Part shown: positions 14,376-22,689 of the stretch, one piece after another
Layout: the number at the start of each line of letters is the position of its first letter
Numbering within the stretch: the stretch's first letter is position 1
Assembly: GCA_024694965.1 (NCBI GenBank)
Contig: JAILJC010000079.1
Span: forward strand, 1 to 36,032
DNA: 36,032 nucleotides
Source: Lachnospiraceae bacterium
GTDB taxonomy: Bacteria > Bacillota > Clostridia > Lachnospirales > Lachnospiraceae
Reading direction: 5' to 3'
The notes under the pieces: model-generated
Database searches by the model: none
What the model was told of the DNA's origin: nothing
Seen by the model: the letters and a program-made list of their open reading frames with translations, nothing else
Position numbers and translations under genes: made by a program

Positions 14376-15215
14376 TCAGTATTGTTTTGAGCATTCTTCC
14401 GAAATAGGACCCTCCATAAGCGTGGGATTTTCGACCAGCAATTTAATAAGCCTCATAGAGCGGGCGTAATAGAAACCGTCAGATATTCTTTCGTCTATCG
14501 TGAAAGCCAGGTCAAGTTCCCTTTTTGTGGTAACGCTCCCATCCCGGTTTAAACGTGTCCGGTTTTGTTTTGATCCTACAACTATAAATAATGAGGTTGT
14601 CCCCCAGTTTAACAGATGGTGATATATGGTATTAAGCCCAAAGGAGCCCAGATTTGCAAGAACAACAGAAGACTGGTAAGTATCACCTGAAATAACGGAT
14701 TCCGGCATCCATCCGTGCCTGTCAAGAAACCTCGCGATCATTCCGACAAGGTGTTTCCCGGGAATCTTTTTGATGAAATTCATGGCTTCGGTAGCGTCAT
14801 CATCCTGAGTCTTGCAAAGAGCTATCTGCCCTCTGACCTTTAGGATAATACTTTCAAGATTGTCGTCATCGTCAACGAAGATCCTTGCAAGGGTTTCATC
14901 CCCGTCAAATGCAGCTGAAAGGTTGTTTCTCTGGTACAAGTTGTTATTTGTGATAAAACGGTTGATATGCGGCCTCAGTCTTATCATTTTAAGTGCTGCG
15001 GCTATTACGATATCAAAAACCGAGATGTTGATATCAGGATGGCTTTTATTGAATTCCCTTACATATTGTTCGGTAAATGATATATCTACGGAGAGAGTCA
15101 GATGTGCCTCATTATCACACCTGTTTGGCATGATAAGCGGCATGATGTAATGCATTGAATCAATATCTCTTATCAGAGTTCCGTCACGTCTGTCGCCTAA
15201 TCTGCGCTTGCCCAA
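14376..15215 (-). CDS. Lone E2-like (CAT-fold) acyltransferase
   Basis: A 279-residue protein resembling the catalytic domain of 2-oxo acid dehydrogenase E2 / chloramphenicol acetyltransferase, but with no lipoyl or E3-binding domain and no E1/E3 genes nearby. Family landmarks: GDRRDG and MPLIMPNR at the N-terminus, NISVFDIVIAAALK, VVLANLGSFGLNTIYHHLLNWG, and DERISDG at the C-terminus. In classical E2 this last motif is DHRxxDG with the catalytic histidine; here that position is glutamate. Start TTG 15215 is chosen for its GGGAGGG site; a TTG at 15233 is also in frame. It overlaps the PAP2 gene by 32 bases. It may act in acyl transfer using another residue, or be a non-catalytic scaffold. Confidence 0.8.
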   Translation of the reverse strand: MGKRRLGDRRDGTLIRDIDSMHYIMPLIMPNRCDNEAHLTLSVDISFTEQYVREFNKSHPDINISVFDIVIAAALKMIRLRPHINRFITNNNLYQRNNLSAAFDGDETLARIFVDDDDNLESIILKVRGQIALCKTQDDDATEAMNFIKKIPGKHLVGMIARFLDRHGWMPESVISGDTYQSSVVLANLGSFGLNTIYHHLLNWGTTSLFIVVGSKQNRTRLNRDGSVTTKRELDLAFTIDERISDGFYYARSMRLIKLLVENPTLMEGPISEECSKQY

Positions 15216-15870
15216 TTTTAAAGTCCCTCCCAAAAAGAATCAGTTTCAGAAAAACAAATAAAACGAGTGCTGCCAATACATCGGTAAACGAGTGCTGTTT
15301 AACAAAACATACCGAAATGCATATAAGTAATGCCCAGACTGTTACGAAGATCCTTTTAGACAGTTTTATGTCTTTTGCAGTAAGCCAGGCAGACAATACC
15401 GCGATGGTATACCCCACATGAAGGGAAGGACATACTCCCGTGGGAGTGTCCATTGAATAAATGATCCCAAGGATCCATGTGCAGAGATTGGCATGTTCAA
15501 AATGATCGGGCCTTAAGTACTGTACAGAGGGCCATACGATATAGGTGACGATCGCGATTATCTGCATGCCGACTATCAGCTTTTGAGCTTTAACAAAACT
15601 CTTTATATCGTAAAACAGAAATTCAAGCAGTGACCACACCATGTAAAAGTACCATGAGGCGTAAAACAGTACGAAATACTCATTAAACGGTATGATATCG
15701 TCAACAACGCTATGGATCACATGGCACCTGCTTTCGGGTATGATCCTTTCCGTAACAAAGTACATGATAAAGTAGGCGATCCATCCGATGAGCAGGAGCA
15801 AATGGCGATATTCGCGGCTTGTTATATTTGACAAACGCAGTTTTCTGTAATCAACAACGGGTTTCTTCAT
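15184..15870 (-). CDS. PAP2-superfamily membrane phosphatase/phosphotransferase
   Basis: A 228-residue multi-spanning protein with about six hydrophobic helices. PAP2 active-site motifs: CPSLHVGYT (motif 2 with its histidine) and KQHSFTDVLAA (motif 3, nucleophilic histidine and aspartate). The KQHS form is seen in inositolphosphotransferase-like (AUR1-type) members as well as lipid phosphatases. It overlaps the upstream acyltransferase gene by 20 bases and the downstream E2-like gene by 32, a tightly coupled operon, so a role in phospholipid or glycolipid processing at the membrane is likely. The exact lipid is unknown. Confidence 0.9.
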   Translation of the reverse strand: MKKPVVDYRKLRLSNITSREYRHLLLLIGWIAYFIMYFVTERIIPESRCHVIHSVVDDIIPFNEYFVLFYASWYFYMVWSLLEFLFYDIKSFVKAQKLIVGMQIIAIVTYIVWPSVQYLRPDHFEHANLCTWILGIIYSMDTPTGVCPSLHVGYTIAVLSAWLTAKDIKLSKRIFVTVWALLICISVCFVKQHSFTDVLAALVLFVFLKLILFGRDFKIGQAQIRRQT

Positions 15871-16603
15871 TGTATTCTTTCGTTAAACGGATAATCTTTT
15901 TTGAAACATTTGGATAAGGCACAACGCGGTGCCGCGGCATTTTATAAGCAAGTTCCGAGATACTGTCCTGAAGGTATGTGCATATCCTTTCGGCTTCGTC
16001 ATCTGATGCAGAATCAGGCGAATAAAGTATCGGCTCACCGAAAACAAGCTTTCCGAGCTTCGGGCATACATACATGGGCACAAACGGGATACTTTGTCCG
16101 GTCTGTCTGAAGTAATAATTTGCTACATGGACAAAGCCCCCTTTAAATCTGTGTACAATGTTATTATACTCAATATATTCTTCCGGAAAGATAACGACTG
16201 CAGCTCCGGTTTTCAGCCTTTCACAGGATAGCTCAAAAGTTTTCATGATACGGTTATCATGGTATACCGGTATTGTTTCGGCATTTGTAAAAACTATCTG
16301 TGAAGCCTTTGGGAGCATGTACGAGAACAGTCTGAAAACAGGCCTTATAAGAGCCGGTTTATTTGACCAGAAATCCCTGTACGCATAATCCGCCACCTTG
16401 TCCTTTTCCATCATATCACTTACACACCAGGTGGAATGTTCCTTTGGAAAGTATATTTCAGCCGCTATGGGACCAAAGGCCTGAGAGTGATTGCCTACAA
16501 CAACAGCAGGTCCGTCAGGGAGATTTTCGCCCCCTTCTATCTGATATACCGGCGTAACAGCGGACGCTATTTTCCTTATCACCAGAAATACAGGATGTTT
16601 CAC
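15851..16603 (-). CDS. Lysophospholipid/1-acyl-glycerol-phosphate acyltransferase (PlsC-like)
   Basis: A 250-residue acyltransferase. Motif I is NHSQAFGP (NHx4-like, with the final acidic residue replaced by GP context) and the second block is FPEEYIEYN in the place of the PEGTR-type motif; VPMYVCPKLGKLVFGEPI resembles motif IV. A longer frame begins at GTG 16642, but it has no ribosome site and lies only a few bases from the likely -10 box. GTG 16603 has GGGGAGG 6 bases upstream, so I prefer it. It is the first gene of the three-gene minus-strand operon. The unusual motif I suggests altered acceptor use. Confidence 0.85.
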   Translation of the reverse strand: MKHPVFLVIRKIASAVTPVYQIEGGENLPDGPAVVVGNHSQAFGPIAAEIYFPKEHSTWCVSDMMEKDKVADYAYRDFWSNKPALIRPVFRLFSYMLPKASQIVFTNAETIPVYHDNRIMKTFELSCERLKTGAAVVIFPEEYIEYNNIVHRFKGGFVHVANYYFRQTGQSIPFVPMYVCPKLGKLVFGEPILYSPDSASDDEAERICTYLQDSISELAYKMPRHRVVPYPNVSKKIIRLTKEYNEETRC

Positions 16604-16642
16604 CGGATGCCTCCCCAAAAGGAATTTTCTATCCAAATACAC

Positions 16643-16674
16643 AGTATATCACATACACCCGTATATGTGGTAAA
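16643..16674 (-). promoter_or_regulatory. Likely promoter of the acyltransferase operon with a spacer palindrome
   Basis: On the minus strand a TATACT -10 box (16643-16648) has an upstream TG, and a TTTACC-like -35 (16669-16674) lies about 20 bases away. The spacer holds an inverted repeat, ACATACAC (16651-16658) with GTATATGT (16661-16668), matching 7 of 8. The site lies between divergent starts (operon at 16603, ABC permease at 16689), so one regulator could control both. The -35 is weak. Confidence 0.4.
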
Positions 16675-16688
16675 ATAATTGATAAGGT

Positions 16689-17120
16689 ATGATTAAAATA
16701 TGGGTTAAAGACGCACTTCGCAATATCTGGAAAAGAATAGTATCATGGCTGTCCATTGTTACGATTGTTTTCATCGAAACAACTCTTATCCTTGGGCTTT
16801 ATTTTGGGTCGGCAACCGTGACCAAAGCCGGCAATGCTTTTATTGTCGGACAGAATTTCAAGGATTTCGATGTGTCCTTCAATATAGGTATTAAAGAGGA
16901 GGAGATCGGGAGGATAAAAGAGCTTGAACAGATAGTTGACGCCGAAGGTCAGATTTCAGTATCCGGAATTGCAGCCTTTGAAGAGAACAGCGCAGGAGTG
17001 ACTCTGATATCCATAACCGATCGTATAAGCGTTCCTACGGTAACACAGGGGGAACTTCCGTCAGCTCCTGATGAATGCGCTGTTTCATACAGTGCGATCG
17101 GCAAGATAGGAGCAAAATAG
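16689..17120 (+). CDS. ABC permease N-terminal fragment
   Basis: A 143-residue frame covering the first membrane helix (about residues 18-40, SWLSIVTIVFIETTLILGLY) and the start of the extracytoplasmic domain (GQNFKDFDVSFNIGI...GELPSAPDECAVSYSA). It stops at TAG 17118-17120 inside the domain, directly after a four-A run; the -1 frame continues the expected sequence. The ribosome site is poor (AAGG touching the ATG). On its own it would be a single-helix stub with no transport role. Confidence 0.7.
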   Translation: MIKIWVKDALRNIWKRIVSWLSIVTIVFIETTLILGLYFGSATVTKAGNAFIVGQNFKDFDVSFNIGIKEEEIGRIKELEQIVDAEGQISVSGIAAFEENSAGVTLISITDRISVPTVTQGELPSAPDECAVSYSAIGKIGAK

Positions 17121-17339
17121 GCGACGAGATTGAAATAAACATTTCCGCAGACCAGTTTGAAGGGGTTTTATCCAATAACAGATTCAGGATAACGGGAGTT
17201 GCCGCGCACCCCGATTACATGGTCAACATTTCCACTGATTATATCGTTATTCCCCTTTCGTGTTTTGATACCTCAGAACTGTCTTTTGATTATTCCAATA
17301 TCCTTGTAGACGCAGACATTACGGAGAATACTTTTAAGA

Positions 17340-20321
17340 GTGCCTACAAAGCAAAAAAGCAGCGGGTTAAAAGAGATCGTTGAGAGAGAAGCCGAGGTCA
17401 TGCTGGGACTCAGGGGCGACGAGGTTTACGGGGAACTTGACAAAGAATATGAAAACGCGGTGCAAAAGGCAGAGGAAGAGCTGGCTAAGGGAAAGAGCGA
17501 GCTTGATGATGCGGTGAAGCTCTTTAATGACACCGATGTCGCTGCGCAGGAACAGATAAAAGACGGTGAAGAAAAAATAAAAACCCTGAGGGAAACGGCC
17601 GAGAAAGAGATCGCTGAAGCCGAAAGAAAGATAGAAAAAGGTGAAAAAGAATATAAAACCCTGTTGGAAGAAGGAGAAAAGCAGCTGGCTGATGCGAAAG
17701 TTCAGATGGAAGATGAGCTTGAAAAATACAGAGAGAAGCTTTCGGAAGGCCGCTTAGAACTGGAAAAGGCCGAGAAGACCCTTAAGGAGAAGGAGGCAGA
17801 GTATAGTGCCGGGAAGGAGAAACTTCTTAAGGGAAAGGAAGAACTGGATAAAGGCTGGGAGGAATATTACAGTGCATTAAGGCAGATCGACAAAAAGCTT
17901 AATGATTCTATTATCGATCAGATAATCCGCCTGTTAAGGGCGATCATAGACCCGTACGATTCCGCTGTCGATACAGATGATGAGCTGATCGATTCAAATA
18001 TTGACATGATAGTCGATGAGCTTATAGAAATGACGGATCCGACTTATTATGAAATAGAGGAATTAATAGATAAGCTTGAAGGATGCAAGGGAAGAGGTAC
18101 GGTTTCAAGGTGCTCTGCTGTGCTGCGCATTTATGATGACCTGACTTCAGGTCTTTCAAGGTCTGTAAAAAAAGATTTTGAAAAAAGAATGGGAATAGAT
18201 GAATTCAGAAAAGGGCTTAACAAGCTTAAAGAAGCGATAAAAACGCTTGATGATTATCAGAAACAGTACGATCAGGGAAAGGAGCAGCTTGAAGAAGCCA
18301 GGAGTCAACTGGATCAGGGATGGGCTGCTTTTGAAGACGGTGAAAGGCAGCTTAAAGAAGGGCAGGCCGAGTTTGACAGTAAGGAGGCGGAAGCAAGGCA
18401 GCAGCTTGAGGACGCCCAAAATGAGTATGAGCAGAAAAAGGCAGATGGCGCAAAGCAGCTTAAAAATGCCAAAGCGCAGCTTAGCTCAAAATCCGCGGAA
18501 GCTGATTCTACCTTAAAGGACCTGGAAGAAGAACTTAAAAAGGCAAAAGAGGAATATGCTGTTCAGAAAGAGGACGGAGAGAAAAAGATAAGCGAAGCCA
18601 CACAGCAATATGAAGATGCAAAAAGGGAAGCCGATGAGAAGCTTTCCGAATTAAAGGCGCAGATCGATAATATGAAGAGTGCGGCGATAAATCCCATTGT
18701 CCAGACAAGGGATGTCAATTTTCCGTATGTCCAGACCAAGTCCTTCATAAAAGCGCTCGGCGGATTCTTTGGCGTATTTACACCTTTGTATGCCGCAATA
18801 ATAGCGATAGTATGCTTTTTCACCATGACGATCATCATATCGGAGCAGACGAGTCAGATAGGAACCTGCAAGGCTTTTGGCATGCATGAATCAGAGATCA
18901 TGAGAAAGTATCTCGTATTCGGTGTTTCAGCCGCACTTATCGGAGCGCTGACGGGTGTTCAGGGAGCCTTTGCCATAGAGAAGTTTCTCATAAACACCAT
19001 GAAAAGCAATATGGCATTCCCGATGGACAATACGGGACATGACATAATAATGATAATACTTCTGCCTGCAATGGAAGTGTTTATAACCGTACTGGCTGTC
19101 CTCTGGTCATGCCACAGGTACATCAGGTGTTCGGCCGTGGGACTGATAAGCGGGAATGAACCGGTCGCAAGATACAGGAAAAAAGCAGGCGGATCAATTT
19201 CAAAAAGCATTTATCTGAATCTTATCATAAACAATCTGTTCACGGACATCGGGAGGGAAGTGGTTTCCGTTGTCACCATTGTCGTGTGTGTGTTCCTTGT
19301 CGGTTTCGGAATCGATATAAAGCTTGCCTACGAGGGGGCCCTTGGCAGGCAGATGCATGATATATGGCAGTATGACATCACGTTAACGGAATCGGGCACA
19401 ATAACCGACGAAGAAAAAGAAGCGGTAAAACAGGCGCTGGCTCCGTACGACACGCTGTATCTGCCTATTACCGCGGGAGTGATATCCGACGGAGATTCAC
19501 AGATCCTTACCAGTATGATCTGTGTTGATGACAAGGACGAGTTCGCAAGATTCTATGTGCTTAAAAACCCGAAGGGAAAAAATACAGATGTTTTTGATGA
19601 CGGCGTTCTTGTGACCAAGGAAATGTTAGACAAAAACGGTCTTTCGACGGGCAGTACCGTCAGTCTTGTCAGCGAAGACTTAAAGTATTCGGATGTTACC
19701 GTAAAGGACATCTTCATGCTCTATGCGGGAAAGACCATGATAATGACAAGTGATTACTACAGGGAACGGTTCGGTAACGATCCCGTGTCCAATACCTATT
19801 ATATCAAGGCGGGAGAAACAGGCGGCGCGGCCACACTTAAAGAGAGGCTGTCAGAGCTTCCGGGAGTTTCATCGGTTGAACTGACAAGCAATCTAAGGGA
19901 CAGGAACCTGGCGGTTGTTAATGTTTATAATGCCGTTGTTGTCATAGTCATTCTTTTTTCGGTCATGCTGTCGTTCATGATCCTGCTTAACCTAAGCAAT
20001 ATCCTGGTGGCACACAGGATGAGGGAGCTTCTTACGATGCGTGTAAACGGATTCTACGACGCTCAGGTCATCGGATACCTGACAAGAGAAGTCATAATGA
20101 CCGTTACGCTGGCTGTGGTGACGGCACTGGCAGTGGGACTGCCGGTTACGGGCATAATAATAAAGAGCATAGAAACAGATGCGTTCATGTTTGTAAGACA
20201 GCCGTACTTTTTTGCCTGGACGGCATCGGTTGTGATAAACGTTCTGTTTTCGGCGATCATAAACTTTATTGCATTCAGGAAGGTAAACAAGGTTCCACTT
20301 ACGGATATCAGTAAATATTGA
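17340..20321 (+). CDS. ABC permease main fragment: coiled coil and FtsX domains
   Basis: A 993-residue open frame. The first 40 or so residues overlap the frameshift zone, so its natural N-terminus is upstream. Residues about 30-110, 110-190 and 300-450 are highly charged heptad-like helices rich in Glu, Lys, Ala and Gln (for example KAEKTLKEKEAEYSAGKE), the long periplasmic coiled coils seen in YhgE/FtsX-like Firmicute permeases. TM segments begin near residue 480 (FFGVFTPLYAAIIAIVCFF) with the FtsX signature (TSQIGTCKAFGMHESEIM). A second MacB-like extracytoplasmic domain is at about 660-850, and a final three TM helices lie at about 870-980. It probably exports or extracts peptides or lipids with the GAF-ABC ATPase 12 bases downstream. 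Confidence 0.85.
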   Translation: MPTKQKSSGLKEIVEREAEVMLGLRGDEVYGELDKEYENAVQKAEEELAKGKSELDDAVKLFNDTDVAAQEQIKDGEEKIKTLRETAEKEIAEAERKIEKGEKEYKTLLEEGEKQLADAKVQMEDELEKYREKLSEGRLELEKAEKTLKEKEAEYSAGKEKLLKGKEELDKGWEEYYSALRQIDKKLNDSIIDQIIRLLRAIIDPYDSAVDTDDELIDSNIDMIVDELIEMTDPTYYEIEELIDKLEGCKGRGTVSRCSAVLRIYDDLTSGLSRSVKKDFEKRMGIDEFRKGLNKLKEAIKTLDDYQKQYDQGKEQLEEARSQLDQGWAAFEDGERQLKEGQAEFDSKEAEARQQLEDAQNEYEQKKADGAKQLKNAKAQLSSKSAEADSTLKDLEEELKKAKEEYAVQKEDGEKKISEATQQYEDAKREADEKLSELKAQIDNMKSAAINPIVQTRDVNFPYVQTKSFIKALGGFFGVFTPLYAAIIAIVCFFTMTIIISEQTSQIGTCKAFGMHESEIMRKYLVFGVSAALIGALTGVQGAFAIEKFLINTMKSNMAFPMDNTGHDIIMIILLPAMEVFITVLAVLWSCHRYIRCSAVGLISGNEPVARYRKKAGGSISKSIYLNLIINNLFTDIGREVVSVVTIVVCVFLVGFGIDIKLAYEGALGRQMHDIWQYDITLTESGTITDEEKEAVKQALAPYDTLYLPITAGVISDGDSQILTSMICVDDKDEFARFYVLKNPKGKNTDVFDDGVLVTKEMLDKNGLSTGSTVSLVSEDLKYSDVTVKDIFMLYAGKTMIMTSDYYRERFGNDPVSNTYYIKAGETGGAATLKERLSELPGVSSVELTSNLRDRNLAVVNVYNAVVVIVILFSVMLSFMILLNLSNILVAHRMRELLTMRVNGFYDAQVIGYLTREVIMTVTLAVVTALAVGLPVTGIIIKSIETDAFMFVRQPYFFAWTASVVINVLFSAIINFIAFRKVNKVPLTDISKY

Positions 20322-20333
20322 TGGAGGGTATTT

Positions 20334-21560
20334 ATGGCATTTAAAGCAGAAAACATTCAGGTCCTGTATAAGATAATGCAGCTTTTGGAAGGGGATCAAA
20401 GCGACACCCTTGAAAGCAGCATTTCCGATGCTATGGAAATTCTGATAAGGGAATTTAAAGCCGAGTCGGGAGCACTGTGGCTTAAGAACCGTGATTCTCA
20501 GCACATCTACAGTATAGTTTCCATAGGTGATGCGAACATTACGGGTTTTTCGATCGAAAACGGCCAGGGGCTCATAGGGGCGGCTTGTGAAAGCTTTGAA
20601 CCTGTAGTGATATATGATGTATCCGGAGATGACAGGTTCCCTGCGGGCAAGGATGAGATAACGGGGATCGAGGTAAAGAATATCCTGCTCATGCCAATGC
20701 AGCTAAGAAAAGAAGTGATCGGCTGTGTCGAGATATTCAACAGGACCGATAATGAGAAGTATTCGGAGGATGATATTTCACTCATACATTCTTTTGCCGG
20801 ACTGGCTTCGCTCCTCATGGATGAGAAGGGATACAGTTATGCGCCCGATGTAAACAAAAAACCGATAATGTCCCTACGGGGAATAACAAAGGATTATCCT
20901 TCGGGACTTGAGGTTGCGCATATCCTTAAAGGGATAGATCTGGATATATTTGAAAATGAGCTTTTGGTCATTCTTGGTGAGAGCGGATGCGGAAAGTCAA
21001 CACTGCTTAATATTATAGGTGGAATGGACAGCCCGACAGGTGGTAAAATATCATTTGACGGAAGAGATTTTTCCCGCCCAAGCACGAAGGAGCTGGTGGA
21101 TTTCAGGCGGGATTCCATAGGATTTATTTTTCAGGCATATAACCTTATGCCTAATCTTACGGCACTTGAGAATGTACAGTTTATCGCGGAACTTTGTAAG
21201 CATTCGGGAAGCGCAAAAGAAGCCATTGACATGGTGGGACTTTCGGACAGGGCAAATAATTATCCTTCCATGATGAGCGGCGGGCAGCAGCAGAGAGTTT
21301 CCATCGCAAGGGCGATCGTTAAGCGGCCGAGGATAATCCTGGCAGACGAGCCGACGGCAGCGCTTGACTTTTCTACCGGACAGGAAGTCCTTGAACTTAT
21401 TGAGAGGCTCATATCCGAAAAGATAACTACAGTGGTGATGGTCACCCACAATGTTGAGATCGCAAAGATGGCCAACAGGGTTGTAAGGGTACGAAACGGA
21501 AAGATCTCAAGCATAAGGATCAATTCGTGGCCGATGCATGCGGCGGACCTTGTCTGGTAG
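20334..21560 (+). CDS. ABC transporter ATPase with N-terminal GAF domain
   Basis: A 408-residue fusion. Residues about 15-165 form a GAF-type sensor domain (ALWLKNRDSQ, the GFSIENGQGLIGAACES block, NILLMPMQLRKEVIGCVEIF). Residues about 180-400 are a LolD/MacB-type ABC ATPase: Walker A GESGCGKST, Q-loop FQAYNLMP, signature MSGGQQQR, Walker B IILADEPTAALD and H-loop VTHN, all intact. GGAGGG lies 6-7 bases before ATG. It follows the permease by 12 bases and should power it. The GAF head suggests that transport is gated by a small ligand (such as a cyclic nucleotide) or redox state, which is inference. LolD-type ATPases normally lack this head. Confidence 0.92.
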   Translation: MAFKAENIQVLYKIMQLLEGDQSDTLESSISDAMEILIREFKAESGALWLKNRDSQHIYSIVSIGDANITGFSIENGQGLIGAACESFEPVVIYDVSGDDRFPAGKDEITGIEVKNILLMPMQLRKEVIGCVEIFNRTDNEKYSEDDISLIHSFAGLASLLMDEKGYSYAPDVNKKPIMSLRGITKDYPSGLEVAHILKGIDLDIFENELLVILGESGCGKSTLLNIIGGMDSPTGGKISFDGRDFSRPSTKELVDFRRDSIGFIFQAYNLMPNLTALENVQFIAELCKHSGSAKEAIDMVGLSDRANNYPSMMSGGQQQRVSIARAIVKRPRIILADEPTAALDFSTGQEVLELIERLISEKITTVVMVTHNVEIAKMANRVVRVRNGKISSIRINSWPMHAADLVW

Positions 21561-21587
21561 TTTTTGTATTTGGGGGTAAAGGCTTAA

Positions 21588-22673
21588 ATGGCAAAAATTT
21601 ATGAAATATACGGGCATGATGCGCATGAGATGACAAAAAGCCTGATGAGCGCGACATCAATTGCAGATATCATCCCGAAGGATGCGAGTATAGCATTAAA
21701 ACCGAATCTCGTGGTTGCCGATGTGGCCGAAAACGGAGCAACTACGCATCCCGGCGTCCTTTCGGGCTGCATTGAATATCTTAAGGAAAACGGTTTCAAT
21801 GATATTTCGATAATAGAAAGTTCATGGGTAGGTGAAACCACTGAACGCTCGTTAAAAGTCAGCGGTTGTGACAGGATATGTGAAAAGTACGGTGTTCCCT
21901 TTTATGACCTTAAAAAGGATAAGGTAAGGCGGGTGGATACCCCTTTTCGCACTATGGAAATAGCATGCAGGGCAATCGATGCGGATTTCCTTATCGATCT
22001 TCCGGTACTTAAAGGGCACTGCCAGACTGTAATGACCTGTGCGCTGAAAAACCTAAAAGGCTGTCTGCCGGATCATGAGAAGAGAAGGTTTCATACAGAC
22101 GGACTTTTAAAGCCCATAGCCGCGCTCGCATCCGTATTAAAGCCTGATCTTGTCATAGTAGACAGTATCTGCGGAGACCTGGATTTTGAAGAAGGAGGAA
22201 ACCCTGTTCAGACCAACAGGATGATGCTCGGGACCGACGCCGTACAGATCGATGCCTATGGTTGTACACTTATGGGTCTTAAAGTGGATGATGTTCCCTA
22301 CATTAGGCTTGCAGAATCATGGGGCGCGGGAAATACAAAGGTAGATTCCGGTGATATAATAAGGGTAAACGAGCCGACTCAGTCGCATGATTATCCGGCC
22401 GCATCCGGTAAAGTAAAAAACCTGGTACGAAACGTAAGCGCTGATTCTGCCTGCTCTGCCTGTTATGCGTCATTGGTCAGGGCATTATACAGGGCAGATA
22501 AAGAAGGAGTGCGTGTTAATAAAAAGATATTCATAGGGCAGGGGTATCAGGGGAAAGAACTCAATGGTATCGGCATCGGCAGATGCTGCAGGGGTGCAAA
22601 AACCTGCATAATGGGATGCCCGCCCACCGCAGATGCCATACTTGAGCACTTAAGAGAAACCGCAGTTTTGTGA
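21588..22673 (+). CDS. DUF362 domain protein with C-terminal cysteine cluster
   Basis: A 361-residue DUF362 protein, a family related to iron-sulfur/flavin electron-transfer proteins of unknown activity. Landmarks: IALKPNLVV near residue 38, TTHPGVLSGCIEYLKENG, DLPVLKGHCQTVMTCALKNLKGC in the core, and NRMMLGTDAVQIDAYGC. The C-terminus has cysteines in SACSACYASL and in RCCRGAKTCIMGCPP, enough for an Fe-S cluster although not in the exact ferredoxin spacing. A GGGGGTAAAGG stretch precedes ATG. It is followed by a flavodoxin gene whose ATG is 16 bases downstream, so electron transfer between the two products is plausible. Confidence 0.88.
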   Translation: MAKIYEIYGHDAHEMTKSLMSATSIADIIPKDASIALKPNLVVADVAENGATTHPGVLSGCIEYLKENGFNDISIIESSWVGETTERSLKVSGCDRICEKYGVPFYDLKKDKVRRVDTPFRTMEIACRAIDADFLIDLPVLKGHCQTVMTCALKNLKGCLPDHEKRRFHTDGLLKPIAALASVLKPDLVIVDSICGDLDFEEGGNPVQTNRMMLGTDAVQIDAYGCTLMGLKVDDVPYIRLAESWGAGNTKVDSGDIIRVNEPTQSHDYPAASGKVKNLVRNVSADSACSACYASLVRALYRADKEGVRVNKKIFIGQGYQGKELNGIGIGRCCRGAKTCIMGCPPTADAILEHLRETAVL

Positions 22674-22689
22674 ATTGAAAGGAGGAAGC

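Larger units (their letters stand above)
16689..20321 (+). pseudogene. FtsX-type ABC transporter permease broken by two compensating frameshifts
   Basis: Joined across two frame changes this gives about 1,210 residues of a large ABC permease: an N-terminal membrane anchor with a MacB/FtsX periplasmic domain start (16689-17120), the rest of that domain (to about 17355), a long charged coiled coil (about 17430-18690), then two sets of FtsX-type transmembrane segments (about 18740-19140 and 19900-20300). The first break is at AAAA 17114-17117, where one A is missing before a TAG; the second is at AAAAAA 17353-17358, where one A is extra. Protein similarity continues cleanly across both (IGKIGAK to IGDEIEI, SAYKAK to SSGLKEI). 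Either the gene is damaged, the assembly has homopolymer errors, or slippage restores it. The downstream ATPase is intact. Confidence 0.8.

Noticed and set aside
14376-15215. A pyruvate or branched-chain dehydrogenase complex
   Set aside because: There is no lipoyl domain, E1 or E3 gene, and the E2 catalytic histidine is replaced by glutamate.
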